Shown: positions 36,740 to 51,500 of the stretch, piece after piece
Layout of the letters: the number at the start of each line of letters is the position of its first letter
Position numbering within the stretch: position 1 is the first letter of the stretch
DNA from: Apteryx mantelli
Lineage: Eukaryota > Chordata > Aves > Apterygiformes > Apterygidae
Direction: 5' to 3'
Length of the DNA stretch: 64,000 bases
Assembly (NCBI RefSeq): GCF_036417845.1
Contig: NC_089979.1
Location: 51,064,275-51,128,274 of the forward strand
Notes under the pieces: generated by a model
Databases searched by the model: none
What the model was told of the DNA's origin: nothing
Seen by the model: the letters and a program-made list of their open reading frames with translations, nothing else
Program-made: the position numbers and the translations under genes

Positions 36740-37720
36740 TTTCCCGGGGTCATTTTGTGCAAGCCCCGGGCGTCCCTCCGCGAAGAAAATACCGTTTAAT
36801 TCGCCTTCCCGTGCACCGCGCTGCCTTCTCCTTGCGGCAGCCGCCCGGCGGGACACGGCAGAGGCCGGAGGCGCCCGGTGAGGGGGGAACCGGGCCGCGC
36901 AGACCCGAAACTCGCCCCGGCCCCGCGCGGGCTCGTTTCCCCGAGGCCAAGAGGCCGCCAAGCGCCGCCGCGGGGCGCTGCTGCGCGCCAGCCCGCCGCC
37001 CGCCCTCCGCCCGCCACCGCCAGGCCGCGGACGCCCCTCCCCCCCCAACGGCCGCGCCCGCCGCGGGGGGGAGGGGGGAGGCAGCGCCCCCCGCGGGCGG
37101 CGGAGCGGCCCCGCCTGGCCCGGCGACGCCGCCGCCGCGGTCACGTGCGGGCCGGTGCGTACGGCGCGGGGCGGGCGGCGGCGCGGAGCGGCGCGGTGAG
37201 GCTCGGCTCGGCTCGGCTCGGCTCGGGAGAATTTGGGGATGGGAGGGGATGGGGGGCTTCGCCGCGCTGCTCCCGCCCGGGGCGCCGCGGGAGGCGGCCT
37301 GGCCTGGCCTGGCCTGCGGGGCGGCCCGCTCCTGGGCTCGGGCTCGGCTGGAGCGCCGGGCGCCGCCGCGGTGTTCCCGGGCGCCGCGGGCCTCCCCCCC
37401 CCCCACCCCGATGTGACCCGTCTTTCCTTTTGCCCCCCCAGCCCACCGCGCGATGGGGAGCGGGTGCAGGCGGCGGTCTCCGTGGCGGCGCTTGTACAGA
37501 GCGCGGTGCCCGCTGCCTGGGCCCGAGCGCCCCTTTCCTACGCGCAGGGAGAGCAACGACCGCTGCGACAGAGCAGCCGTTTAACTGCTGCTGCTGCTGC
37601 GGGAATAAGGTGTGCGGGATTGCAGAGGGCGTGCAGGGGGCTCCAGGGTGCTGCCCGAGGTCCAGCTTCGCTTGCAGCCGTGCTTGCCTGCTGGTCCGGT
37701 GAGATCTCGCGCTGGCCGGA
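36740..37720. promoter_or_regulatory. OSBPL1A: CpG island / OSBPL1A promoter and probable non-coding exon 1
   Basis: About 1 kb of very GC- and CpG-rich DNA upstream of the first coding exon of OSBPL1A. A good donor (GCGCG|GTGAGG, 37195/37196) could end a 5' UTR exon spliced to 42382. Long open frames on both strands here (up to 274 codons, rich in Arg, Pro, Gly and Ala) are stop-poor GC shadows. Simple repeats GCTCG x5 (37201-37225) and GGCCT x4-5 (37295-37316) follow the proposed donor. Confidence 0.75.
37140..37147. promoter_or_regulatory. GTCACGTG E-box / CLEAR-like element
   Basis: GTCACGTG followed by CG. It contains a perfect M-box (TCACGTG) and eight of ten bases of the lysosomal CLEAR consensus bound by TFEB/TFE3. 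It lies about 50 bp before the proposed exon 1 donor. The motif is seen; its use is inferred. Confidence 0.45.
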
Positions 37721-40700
37721 GTAGGCTTGTGCAAAGCTCCTGGGCTGAAAGGAAGTCTCTGACCTGACAGAACTAAACTACGTGCAGAAAATAGCCAGGA
37801 GATGTCCAAGAGCGGCGATTAGTTTAAGTACTCTTGCCAAGGCAAGTAGCTGTTGAACAGGTGCTGTGTTCTTGGTCCCACGTTAGTTGCTATTGAGCAG
37901 AAGTAACTTTGTTTTAGAGAGGTGGTTGTTTGACATGAAATATCAATGAAACCATATTATAGAAGCATGTTCAAGTTCTAATTTTTAGAACCTTTTACCT
38001 GGAAATTGAAATAACTATTTTTAGGTAGCATCACTGGAAGCTTGTGATACTGCAGCTCTTCCTCCTTGGAGCAACTGCTGTCAGTACAGTATGTTGTGTG
38101 GGTTTGTAGACCAGTTCTGTCTGTCTGTGCAGTTTGGGGCTTTCTGTCCTCTCCTTTATGAGCCTCGCTTCGTAATGTGTGCTTGCTGGGACAAGTAAGA
38201 AGTCTTCCTAAGCAAGTATCATCCTCTCCTACAGGAATCTAGTTTTCATTGCTAGAGGGAGATCTTCTGAAATACCAGCCAACGCCGTACTTCTGCCTAG
38301 CCTTACTACTTGTCATGAATGGAAAGCTTCCTATGCCACTGGTAGCTGCTGACTCAGAGCCTTCATGTTAATTTGGGCAGAGCCCATACTGTTTCTGCTG
38401 CTTGCAACCTCTGATAAGCTGCAGCGGAGTGAAAGCCAACAATGTTCTAGTTAACGTGCTTTGTTGCTGGTTTGGACTGTGTACATCTGGCAGGACACCT
38501 CAGAGTGGGAGAAGAAATCAAAGCAAAAGCATGCGGTTCATATCAACAGTACTGCTCCTTAGTCAGGGATGGCACTTTAGATCTTCATGGATCTCTTGGT
38601 GAGAAAGGCAGGTTTTTTGCTTGGACTCTCCTAGCAGTTAGATAAGCATAGCTTGTATATCAGCAGCTGTTAGCTGGCCTTCCCTGGTTAAGTATTCTGC
38701 AAGATTCCTTAATCAGGTGTGCAAACAGCATGCTAACTTGGGCTCTCTAGCCTGTGTTGAAAACAACCCCTATGTGAAGACAGATGCTTTAGTAGAGCGA
38801 GGAAAATCTCTCCAGTGGAGGGTTCATAGAGGAAGATAAAAGTGGAATATCTTAAATGTTATTCTTCATACTTTCTTACAGGATAAGAGTCAATTAGCAG
38901 TCAAGTACTGCTCAAGTAGTCCTAATGAGTTTAACAAAAGTGCCTCACAGTTGCATCTCAGCTATGTAGGAGATACTAAATATTGTTCCTGTGTTATTTT
39001 CTCATGACATGCCAGTGACTGTAGAGACTAGCATACAAGCCTTCCAACAGTATAAGGCATAACGATGAGCCATGAAAAGCAGTTTAATTTATATCATCTG
39101 ATTAATGGACTAATGTAATGATGGCAACATCACTGACTGAACAGATGTCAGTTCACGTAAGTGGCTAATAACTTAACTTATAAGCAGCACAGTTCATGGA
39201 GATTAACCTATTAGTAGTATCTTATGGCTGATAAATCCAAACTAAACCATTAAGTGTCTCCCTCAGTGCTGGTGAGCTGTCGTGGTACCTCAAAACTGTT
39301 GGGTAAGGATTTTGGAGCTCTTTGGATGGCAGGTCATGTGACCGAATAGTATATTCCCATCTGCTGTCGAGTGCAGGTATACCAAATAAAATTGCCAGCC
39401 TGTAGAGTTTGAGTGCCTATGTATTGATTTCTTTCAGTAATCTAAACTTGCCACTCAAAGTCTTCTGCTGGCTGTTGCTCAGCTCCATTAAAGAGCAAAT
39501 CATATTGCTTAAATCAGTATTTTCAAGATTATGCTAACTTCTGTTAAGGGCCACTTGCTGCTGGCTTCAGTTAGGCGCTAGTACTAACTTGAGCTTCTAT
39601 TAGCTACAGCTTCAGGGTCTGTATCTCTTGTTGTCCAATGAATAACTCCGGACAGATTCACTTTCCAGCCCCAACCGCAGGAGCATTTCCATGTGAATGA
39701 CCCTTCTAACTATGACTAATAGCCAGCCAGTCGTTCTTCTGCATCACTGCATACTTGAAGCTTACAAAGTGTGTTTGAAATTCAAGGCTTGGCCTAAACA
39801 GCAAAATCTCTGGGGACTGAAACACTGAAGCAAATGGACCTTTCTTAGCCATGTTACTACACATTTCACTCTACTGATAATATTTGCTGTAAGAGTTTTA
39901 AAAAAAAAAAATCAGTGATTTTAATCTAATGACTGTTAAGGAAAGAATCATACAAGTAGTTTTACCCAGTCATTCAGCTTTCTGTGTATGCTAAGCTGTT
40001 TAACATTCTGCTCATGCACATCACTGGCCCTGCTGCATACATAAGAGTTGTGCATTTGGATCAGTTTTTTGGTTCCCTTCCCAACCAGTCTTTTCTTCCT
40101 TCTCATCGATATCAAATGGGAAAAGTTCTTAATGTGTTGAATGTGCACTGCTATATGTACCTACTGTCTATGTGGGATGTTGACAAATAATATGGGGTTA
40201 TGATAAGAGTATGATTCTCATATGATACATTGAGAGATTGCTAAAGAAATATTGTGTGGGAGCAGGAGAAATGAAGGATGAGCTTTGCTTTTTTTCAATG
40301 AATAAGTCAGCAAATTGAGCTCTAACTGTGCTGTTAGCTTCTGACTGTATGATTCTCGATGCTGTGTTCTGCGGTCCACCAAATAGTATCTCTCGGCTTC
40401 AGAGAAAGTATTGCAGACTGATAATGCATCAACATATTTCATGTTGATCTTTCTCTAGGCACTGGTAAAACAGCTTCACTGGACAAATGATACATGCCCT
40501 CATAACAACAAGCTGTACTTGTTGCCTCAGACAGATGGATAGGCTCCTGTTTAGAGGAGAAGGTGGCTTCAGGGCTTGAAGGTTTACTAGAAGTACTAGT
40601 GCTATTTCTTCTAGCCAAACTGTAGACAAAAGCAGATACAGACAAGGGTATCGTTTGTGTATTAACCCTTTGTTGAAAAAGGAGGTTGTGCCTCATGTCT

Positions 40701-42381
40701 GTGGCAGGTTGCAGGTGACTGATCCAGTCTGTTCTTCTGAAGCATGCTAGAAAGGGATTGCTTGGTCTTGTCTGGCAAATTCTTCAGTTGGAAGACTGTT
40801 TCCCCTTCCCTTCTCTTCTCCTGCCCCCAAATCCTTTGCTGTTAGAACTGCAGGGGAAAACTCTCATCTCGATGTTACCAGCCCTTTGGGAGTCTGTCCC
40901 TGCTCTAGGTTTCTCTTTTCTTAGATATTCCATGATCTGTCACTGTGATGTGCTTTTCCTTGCTTACTCAGTGCTCTCATCTTGTAGATTTCCCAGAAAC
41001 AACTGCAGTGGTCACAAGAAACAGAATCGTCTCTTCTCATGTTGAGTGGCTTCTCACCTTGCGGTAGTATCTGTTGCCTGTGGAGCTATGAATGTGTGTG
41101 ATGCAACCGAGCTGCCTGTCCAGTGCAGCAGAGTGTAAACATGTTGTGGGGCCACTGGAAACCTCTGCTAGTGTAGGAAAGCTAATTTGGGGGGGGGCTG
41201 ATAATATTCTTTGCAATCATTAACTGACTTTAGAAATCTAGATTTTGCAGGATCTAATTAAGTCTGATGTGTCAGGTGAAGAAGGTAAATTGGAGGCAAC
41301 AAATGTGGGCAGCCTGTTCTTTTGCTGTTGATCTTAGCAACAGTAAACTGTGTATTGCACCACAGTCTTTTCAGGTTGCTTTTACAGCTATTTGATTCCT
41401 CTTAAAAGGTGTGTGATCCATGAAAATGGATTTTCTCCCATGATGAGCTGTGCTGCATCTGGATCTAGTTGTAGTAGCATAAAAAAAAAAGTTTGAATTA
41501 CCTATTTTAGTGTGGAAAGATTGGTCAAGACATAACTTAATAACTGACTTCAGTGAGAGACCTGATACGTAGCAGTATGAATTGCCCAAAGGTCTAATGC
41601 TTGGTTTAGTAAAGAGCTATAAAATAGCTATACTGATAAGTTTTGTTTTTCTCACTTCTTTGAAAGATGTAAATCCTCCTATTTTAGTTCAAAAGCAATA
41701 GTAATATGAGAACTAGCTAATGGTATTTTATAATTCTGTGTTAATTTCTTTATAGTGTACTAACGTGCATCTTAAGGTCAAATGTGGAAAGATGTTTCAG
41801 TATCTGTCTCCCCTTCAAATCAAGGTGAGGGGAGTCAAGTATCTGAGTTCCAATAGCTGGTTTTACCAGTCAGTGACTGGGCATCTGGGATCTCCGTATG
41901 AACATGGATTCTGTTCTCCAGGTGTTAGTAGTCAAAATGAGTCACAACTAATTCTGAAGAACTATTTTGGCTAATAGGTATACATCATAATTTTTTTTTT
42001 CCTCATTGTCTCTGAAAACCTTATGTGAAAAAGGTGAAAACCTCAAGAGGAAAAAGTAGAGGCTTACTGGTTATGCTTGTAGCAAATATATTTCTCACTT
42101 GTGTCATACAGTTTCAATACCCAAATCACCTAGAACCTAGAAAACCAAGAAGCAAGAAAACATGAGAATTATGTTATTTATCTTCTATGTTTAGATGAGA
42201 AATTTTAATGCTTCTTACAGTGGCATGACTGGGTGCTGGACAGTGAAGAACAGCTTGAACATTAAAGGTCTCTCACGTAGGAAATAACTACCTCTCTCAT
42301 GCTGTGGTTCAGACTAAATAAGGTTGAAAACTATAGCAGCATAAGACACTTGCAAAATTAGTTCTCTTGTGTCTTTGTTAG
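37721..42381. other. OSBPL1A intron 1
   Basis: No coding exon recognised. It could hold a further 5' UTR exon that cannot be seen without transcripts. Confidence 0.6.
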
Positions 42382-42383
42382 AG

Positions 42384-42504
42384 ATGAGTACAGAAGCAGA
42401 ACAGCAGCTTCTCCATGATGCTAGAAATGGAAACTCTGAAGAAGTTAAACAGCTTTTGGATACCATGGACAAAGGAGAAATAATCTTTAACATCAACTGT
42501 AAAG
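42384..42504 (+). CDS. OSBPL1A: OSBPL1A coding exon 1
   Basis: The exon begins at 42382 after TTTGTTAG and the ATG follows after two bases. It encodes [20 protein letters not shown] and on to FNINCK. The donor is GTTAGT and the Gly codon is split. The start agrees with human ORP1L. Confidence 0.95.
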
Positions 42505-45500
42505 GTTAGTAGCCCTCTTCACGTGTCTGTAACCTCACTGTTGAAGCCACAGTTAGTGAAACTGTTACTGATAGGACAACCTTACTTTCTTTAAAGTGCT
42601 TAATAGACTAATAGAAAACACTTATGCAACTGCTTTTACCATGTGACTTTTAAGGTCATACTGTGTGGGGAAGAGATCATAAAAACAGAGTATCGGTAAA
42701 TGTAGTGTACAGAGATCAGAGGAGTTCACTGAAGCTAGAAATGTCAACAAGGTAGAAGCAGTACCTCTTTCTGCCAACACCTAAGCTGATGCCAACATTG
42801 GAGCTTATAATATTAAGCAAAACAGACCAGGATGCAAGGGGTGTTTCAGGGATGTAAAGAGCCTCAAAGAAGGCTGCAGAGGAGATCAGGTACCTTATCT
42901 ATGCTCTGCTAGATCTGATTTTTAAGCCATGGTTCACTATCAATTCATTATCAGCAGCTGCATCTCTTACTGCTTGCAAAGGAGGATTGGGACAAATTTA
43001 TGTGGTTTTTTTTTTCTTTTAGATGTATACTAGATCACTTGGAAAGAGAAAGCAGAAATTGCTGGTCTGGCTCTTTGGCCAACTTTAAAATTCTGCATAT
43101 GCATATCCAACAAATAGTTAAGGCTAAGCAACTTGCTTGATGAGCATTAAAACTTCAAACTGGGGCTGGATTAGCAAGCTTGTTAGCAGCAGCAGACTGT
43201 CCTATTTTTTACTCATTAAATAGCTTTATATTTCTCTTTACTTACACAAGTGTTTCTGCTTGCTTCAAGAAAGTGGATGTATATCCCACCTTTTCTACAC
43301 AGGCTGGTGTTTCTTTGTTCAACATTCAGCTGTTAATTAGCACTGAGAAGATAGTGCTACAAAGTGTGTATGTGGGGTGGGAGGGGGGAATCATCCTTTC
43401 TGGCTCAGCCATGACAAAGGGAACACCTTGCCCTATAGGGCAGGGAAGGCTGTTATCCAAACAAGTTCTATCCCTTTCCCAACTTCAGTTCTTAATCATC
43501 AGTTTACTCATGCTGTTGTTTGACTACTCAGCCTTGTCTGTGTTTTCACAATAGTTAAAGTGCTCACCTCACAAAACAAGCTGTGCGTAAAACCAAACTC
43601 TTGATACTTCATCTTCAGGAAGCTAGTTCATAATTTAAAACTGAACTAGATGGAGCTAGAATCTTCCACCCTCACAAGTATGTCCTTTGCAAACATTCGT
43701 GACATCATCTGTAGTGCCTGTTGGAAGAAAAATCCAAAGATTCATACAACAGTGCACATAAGTAGATCACCGGAATATCCTCTGCTTGGAGTTTTCAGAG
43801 CTTCTCAGGTGTGTTCTTCTTAAACATAGTCTAAAGGCAAGAAAGCCTAATGAAATGGCATAATCTGCAGTCAAGTAGTAAATCAAGCAAATTGGTCTCA
43901 GGTTAGCATTCCTGATGAAAGTCGAGTGCTAGTATTGTGAAAGTCAGCAGATAGGTAGAAGAGACTCAGCTAATGAAGGGAAAGATAGACAGTGCTTAGC
44001 TGTTACTTTTCCAGTTTAGCAGTACATGACTGCCAGCCAGCTAATACACGCATGCTAACGGAAGATCTAGGAAACTAGAGGGAATGTGTTGGTGGTAGTT
44101 TAGATGAAACAAAGTAATTCTGAAGATGGAATCCCTACTGGATGAAATCTCTGCTCTTTAAACTCTGGTTCTTCTAAATGGGTTAATTTGTTAGACAAAG
44201 AAGTGTGACTGAAGTGCTCTCTGGAGGAACTGTTCTGGTAGTGTGAAACTTCAGAGTTAAATCTTTATTCTTGCACAGCTAGTCTTCAGAGACAACTGAT
44301 CATTTCGATTACTCTGCTTCTGTAGAGTACCCCATTGGAAATCATCTAAGACAAACTCAGGCCAGCCAGCTTCTACAGTATAACTAACTCTGCCGTTAAG
44401 CCTCCTCGCTACCAAAAACTTTGTCTTGCTGCAAATCCTGATCTATTAGGTAATACCGGATAGTAATCGCATAACCACATGATAATTAACTAAAATGAAG
44501 GCTGTAGACTGTAACATTTTGCAACTTTCAATGTTTCTGCTCTTCCCTTCAGCCTCTTGTCTTTCTATGATTAACTTCTAGATAATGATAGGTGTCCCTA
44601 GAAAGGCAGGGTGTGGGGTATCTTCAGTGCTTGCAGCCGCTCCTTCAGAACTTGCATCTGACCTGGCAGTGACGGAATAAAGTACTTTTGGAGCAGGTGG
44701 AAGGCCATACTGGAGGTAGTGTAAACTTCCCCCTAAAGCACCCTGGGAGTCTTGAGTCTAAAAGATTTATGTGCCTGAATGTCAAAACTTACCTTCAGCA
44801 TCTTGTACAGCATGTCTTCTCTTTGCAAGGGTAAACCCTTGCTGAGACTGCACATGAGATTCATAACCATGAACAGTGATTCCAACATCTCAATTACAGC
44901 AAAAATGAAGGAAGAGAAAACAAATCCAGGCTTGTCGTACTTGTTCTGTTGTGGTTGGTTTCTAGTTAATCAACACTTGCAGATAAACAAGACATGCTTG
45001 ATGAAGATCAAGCCAAATGGAGTAAACTTCAATTTCCAGTTTTCTCAGATCACTGATCGCGGAAGAGGTATCTGCACTAAAATAATACCAAACCTGGGTT
45101 TCATCCAAAACAGTCATGCTATCAAAGGCCCTGTCTTCATTGGCTTATTTTCCTCAAATACAAGAACCTTGAATATCTAGACCTTGCAAAGTGAGAAAAC
45201 TGTAAAATAAGGTGAGTGATCAATAGCGAATGTATAATGCCAAAATATATATTTGAGTGACTGCACAGCAGCCTGACAGACCACAACCCAAAGATGACCG
45301 TCTGGTTCTTGTTCATTCTCTTAACTGAATGATTTGAGATTTACAGCTAAGTGGCATCAAAGCAAGAATTGGGGGGAAAGGGGGATTGTCGAGTTTCTGT
45401 TGTGTTGGTCTATTTTCCTATCTCCTTCTTGTCTATGTTCTCATTCTCCCCAGTGCACTGATGTCCTGGTAGAAAACATAGGATGTGGTGAAGTGCAGAC

Positions 45501-48500
45501 ACTTGTGGTGACTTGAAGAGAAGTAACATATACCTCAAGAGCTTGAAGTAACTGCTCAGCTGATATCAGAAGCACAAACATTCAGAGCAGGTGCAGAGCA
45601 AAGGCCTCTGGCACTTTATTGAATAAAAACTTCTTATCTCGACAAATTTCTGATTTTTTTCATAACTGAATTCCTTGGCAGCAGCACTGTCTTGTCATCT
45701 CTGTAATTAATGCCTGTCTTGGGCTAATTGTATGAATTCAGCACAACTTTGGCCCCTTTTGCGTTCTTTGAAAGAACTTTTCATTTGTCATTTTGAGGCT
45801 GGGAAGGCTCAAATCAGGACCAGTGTTCAAGCCTTCTTACAAACAGCTTGCATACTTTGGAACTTTCAGAGGGGTGGTGTCAGTTTAGCAGAGACCTTGG
45901 CATATATACAACCCCCTGTTTTACTCCTTGGCTAAGAAGCATGGCAGGAAAGATGCAGCAATACATGTGATCCCTAAAAATGACTTGTTCATATACCTAG
46001 TAAACTAAAGGAGTGGCTTCAGTCAGTCAAAGTTCACTAGAAAGTGTGTATCATAATCAGTTTTAAAAAAAAAAAAAGAGAGAGATTTGTGATGCCTGTT
46101 TTGGTATTGAGTGGTATGATGTTCAATGGAAACTTAAAGTTGAGCTTACATCATTTAGATCTTAGTGTTACTTACTGGTCAAAATGCAAGGATTTCTGCT
46201 CTGCTAGACTGATACGGATGATCTCCATTGGTGTGCTATTCAGTATAGTCCCGGAGTTAGTGGTCCACGTGGTATGTATCTTCTGTGGTACTTCGGCCCA
46301 TCAGTCACATAGGGCAGGAACTCTGTAGGCAAGACTGGGATGAGAGGAAGGTATTGAATCTGGGGTTGGAACAAGAGAAGGAGTTGAAGAAAGAGAACCA
46401 AATAACAAAACAAATAGCCATTAGTAGGCAGAAATGTTAGCTGGAAACAATTACAAGGAATGAGGAAGTATTTCAGCTGTGAACCCTATTCTAATGTTAA
46501 TTTTTAAAATGAAAGTAAAAAGAGAATGATGAACTTGTAAGACCAGTAGTTCTCTTTATCACTTGTGCTGATGGCTTGTCTCCTCAGGACAAACTCTTAT
46601 GGTGTGCATGTTTCCAAATTCAATGCTTGAGGAGAAAACTTGATGGTGACTGTAACTTAATACATTTTAATGCCTCATGTCCCCTTTGGTTTCATAGCTT
46701 TTGGGTAGCACTCAGAATGCTGTGGGCTTGTTGCATAGTAAGCACAAAGCTTGAATCAGCTTTGTTTGATACAGTGGAGTGTTGCAGCAAGGGAAAGCTA
46801 ACATGAACTGCCAGCTTAGTAGTAATCTCCAATGGTTTTATATCCTGCTTTTAAAAGAAGTGATTGTAGGACAATTCTTGAATTTCAGTCATAGAGCCAG
46901 TCCTCTAGGAAATGCTTTAAAAGCTCGTTAAAGCATAACTGTTGTTATCCTTTAGATTGCCACTTCTGTGCCTGCTTTCTTCTACATTTGTCTTGTCTCA
47001 AAGTTTTTAAAATCATGAAACTTTCTTAGTAAGGCTTTCTGTATTTAAAAAATGAATCCAAGCACAAGGCTACAAAACCCCCCGAACTTTGGTTCATACC
47101 AACTGTTTTATTCCGAATCTCTGTTCTGAAGATGCTTTGTCCTAGCTCTCATTTGCATGCAAGAAATAAAACCAGGTAAGCCAAACTTTTTTGATTCACT
47201 TAAGAGAAATATGTGTATTTGCACTCTGCGTGCACTTTGCACACTGAATGAAAGTAACTGAAGCTTGTTGTTAGTGTCAAAGCACAAGATATTACATGAA
47301 TACAAAAGTTTTAACTGCCATCAAACAGCATGGCTTTCTTCTTCCAGAAAGATTTCGTAGATTCGAATCTGTAATTTGCTCAGACTATGGCCTGATCTAG
47401 TGATTCAGATTAAATGAATTGTAATGATGCTTCCTGGCCTCTGTGCTCCAAAAAGCAAAAGCCAAAAAATACACCAAACCCTCTCTATGTTACTATGGAG
47501 AATGATCATCCATGCCACCCCTCAAGCACATGACTCTTGTTGTATTATGTTACCAAAACTTAATTTGCCTGATTCTGTTTTGTATCTTCTAGGCAGAAGT
47601 AAATCTAATTTGGGTTGGACACCTCTTCACCTTGCATGCTACTTTGGACATGCTGTTGTGGTAGAGGATTTGCTGAAGGTATCTCTCTACTTGCCTCTCT
47701 GTATAAGGCAGAAGATTCTTCTGCTAGAATCACTTAGTATTTACTCAGTTTTTTGTGATGGAAGAAAGGCTTATTTGTAGAGACAGAGCCACTCTTACAG
47801 TTTATCTGTGTGTAACACAGATAACTAAGCTGACTGTTAAAACTAGGGAGTGGAATAGCTGTGATATTAAGAAGGTCATTCGCAGTTACAAGGACTCATG
47901 ATAAGGACACTGGAAGTTGCTGAGATGTTGCAGTAGTATACTGCTGTCACTTTGAACAGTGTTTACAGCTACCAGTAGCGAGCTAACTTTCTCATGAAGC
48001 ATGTGTGTGTTTGTCTATGTAACCATCTGAATGTCGGAATGAAAAACATTTTACAGTATATAGCTGTGCACTTGTGAAAGCTTCAGTCCTTTTCATGCTC
48101 AGTGGATATCTGCATATAATAAGCCAGCAACAGGTAGTAGTAATGCAAATACTTCAAGAGTCTGGTCTAGTTTACTGTAGTACTTATAAGTATATAATTC
48201 AGACAGTTTCACTGATTTTGTTATAGGAAAGGCTAAAGTGTTTCACATGCAAAAAAATCCGGGCTAGTTGTATGGTACAGTTGTACAAAGAAGTATGTGC
48301 AGAATTCTGGGCTAAGTAACCTGTGTTTATTTTTTTTCCCAGGGACAGACTAACATGGTTTGACTCATTGTTTCTTTCTGACTTCTTAGAAATGTTGAAC
48401 TCTTAACCTCTGTGGTCAAAGCTGACCCATTTGTATCTTCATAACAACCACTGCAGTACATTTTGAGTTATCTCTGGCTGAGGTCTTTTCTTACCCCCAG

Positions 48501-51500
48501 TCCTCAGGGTAACTTCAGCCAACCTCAACTGTGTCATTTGGACACGATATTCCTGTCTGAAAGCTTTTGCTGTAGATAGCAGGAACACTTTAAACAGGCT
48601 CAAATGCAAAGGTAGCTAATCTAAACTTGAAATCCATTTGAAATAAAGACTACCAACTGTAACTGTGACTCTAAAGCAGGAAATAAAGCTGAGATTTCTT
48701 TGGAAAATTCTTCTCTAGCCTATGCACCTGCTCAGTAGATGATGCTGTTCTCAATCCAAGAGGGCTACTTAATGCAAAAGGTAAAGTTTTGTCACTTAAT
48801 GCATTTATCAGCCCTTCCAGAGTTGAAAGAGAATATACAAATTTAAGTGCTCTTTCTTCATTGCCTGTAGGGCTTTTGAAAGGGTATTAGTTAAAGAATA
48901 AAGGTTAATAATAAAGGAGGCCACACATCTCTGGAAGCTGGCGTATAAAAGTCTCTGTATACTTGGGCCAAGATTTAATGTTCAAAGAGCAAGTCAGGTA
49001 TGATCAGAAACAGGGCTCTGCAATTATAAGAACCAGAGTCGGAGCCCGTCAGTTAACTTTAGGCCAGCAGCAGTGGTCTGGTTAAACTACATGATTGAGG
49101 CCCATATGTGATAAAGCTAAATATGTCCTGACCTCTTCTGACCTTTTGAGACACTAGGTAAAGCAGTGTAGAAGAGACTTAAAGAAAGGTAAGGTTTCTT
49201 GTTCTACTGGAACAGTGTCTATACAGTGCCAAGCACTATTCATTTCAGAGAAAGGGAATGGGATGGGGAAAGTGTAAAACAAGAGGACGGGAGAGTTGAG
49301 ACAAAGATGCTAGAAAAGAAAGGGTTAACTTTCAGGTAGTGCAATCTTAATGTTGACATTGACGTTTTCTCTTTGGGTGAAAAAGTAACAGTAGGCATTT
49401 AGAGAGAAAAAAGCTTGTTGAATCTGAGGAGGCTATGCTACCTTGTGTTGTACATCTGTAATAATAATGTATGTTTGCATGTTATCCAGTACTGTTACAG
49501 TTCTTCTAGTAATTAAAAAAAAAAAATCTGTTAAACTTGTCTTCTGTATACCTTCTTCTCAGAAATGAAAGACACTCCTGGAAAAAATAAGGGAGGCTTT
49601 TCCCTTTTGAAGCTATTTATTCTGGCTTTGAATCTTGCATATGTACTTTATCTTGGTTTCCATTGTGGCTGTGTTACAGTTCTAGTCTGATATGCCATAA
49701 GGCCTTTCATGACAGTGGCCTGCCCTCCCCCCATTAGAGCGAGCAGCTATGCAGATCTTGTTGGAAGGACATTCAGATGTCTTTTGCTGTTTAGGCTGGT
49801 GCAGATGTGAATGTGCTGAATGACATGGGGGACACTCCGCTCCATCGTGCAGCTTTCACAGGGCGGAAGGTAATGTATGTTGCCTTTTTTTTAAGCCTCT
49901 CTCATAGGATTATTAAGGAGACTCTAGCATAAGATCTCTACAAAAAGTTGTTTATACAGTGTCTCCCAGAAAATGACTTACTCTGTTTTGGTACAGTGTG
50001 TTCAAAAGAACTAGGCACATCGGACTTTTTTGCACAGCTGCTGCAACTGTGTCCTAAACAAAAACATGGTACAAATATCTTCTTTTTGAGGACAGGAGAA
50101 AACTGGTCCATCCTCTTCCTTGCTATACTCTGTCATATCTTTTTAGCTTTTTGTTGGTGAGAATGTTGCTAGCAGTGAGAGAAAGAAATCATAGTAGTTG
50201 TCTTCCACTGAAGTACCATGTGCTACTTGTGCAACTGAGTAACTGATGCTGCTTCTGTTCTCACAGAAGATCTGCTCTGTGCCAGAGGTAAAACACCTAA
50301 ACACGGCACTATCTCCAGCTGCAGGTGCTAATTATGATGTGGAAACCAGTGTAAAGATCTGTCATCTACTGCTAAAGTACAATAAATTAGTCTGCATTTG
50401 TGCTTGTATCTGTTTGACGCAGTACAAGGAGTTGAAATTTTTCCTCCTTAACTAAATGCATATCTACATAGAGAACAGCCAGCATTGTTTGAGTTTTGGC
50501 TTCTGGAGGGGAAGCAAGGGGGGAAAAATAGGCCACACCAGTCTATTTGGTGTCTGGAAGTGCTGTTTCTTTCTAGAAAGCTGGAACCAAAGAGCTTTTT
50601 ATAGGCCTGTAATGCGAGACTAGTTTGCTTGTTCCCCACTTCCTACTGTCATTTCCAAACTAATACTGCCTCTGTGGGTAACCACTCGGCCCTTCTGAAA
50701 GGGTGACTTCTTTAGTCACAAGATTACCCTTATCAAAAGTGCTGAACATACTTTTTTTTAATCTGTGAAATTCAGCATTAGCATCAGGCACAAAGATATG
50801 CTTTTAAATCAGACTGGGCTGCTTCAGCTGTAACTTGTTTCCTGTTGATTCCCTCAGCCTGACTAACATGAAAGAGGAGGTTGCAGTCAGTCCCTCAACT
50901 GAGTCCCTCAATCTCTCTAAAACATCCCTTCCTGCTCTCATAACTCAGCTGTGGTGAGAAGCTGTTCCCCAGCTAATGTTACAGGCTGTCAAAAGCTGGA
51001 AAGCCCAATTCTGGCTTTGCCATAACTGAGATAGATTAAAAAACGCTTCTCAACTTGTTTTCCAGGAGGTGGTGATGTTACTCTTGCAATGTAATGCTGA
51101 TACTTCTATTGTTAATGGGAGTGGACAGACTGCAAAAGAAGTTACTCACGATAAAGAGATAAGGAATATGTTGGAAGGTAACTTTCATAGGTCATAGACT
51201 GTTTCTAAACATTTGTACTTTCTGAAGCTGTTCTTTCCTTACAAGTTACTGAAGCTCACTTGAATTTTCTCTTTAGATTTGGTCACTTTTTAAAAAAGCC
51301 ATATTTTTTTTTCCTGCAATATTGGTAGTTTTTCCACAATATAGCTGCAATTTACTTGGAGAAATAAGTATTATAAATACCTACAGCATTATTCAAAAAA
51401 ATATTCCAATCCTGTTGGTGTGTTACATGCTACAGTTCTGAATGGTAAATGGCAGTCAAAGCCTTAGCTCACTAGAATGAAGAAAAACTAGTCAAGAATA

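Noticed and set aside
36640-37809. Overlapping open frames of 160-274 codons on both strands
   Set aside because: They lie in the GC-rich CpG island, are composed of Arg/Pro/Gly/Ala runs in all frames, and show no domain. Lack of stop codons in GC-rich DNA explains them.
43180-43554. 124-codon frame in OSBPL1A intron
   Set aside because: No recognisable product and no start or splice support.
47424-47780. 118-codon frame as a single-exon gene
   Set aside because: Its core is OSBPL1A exon 2; the ends are read-through into the introns.
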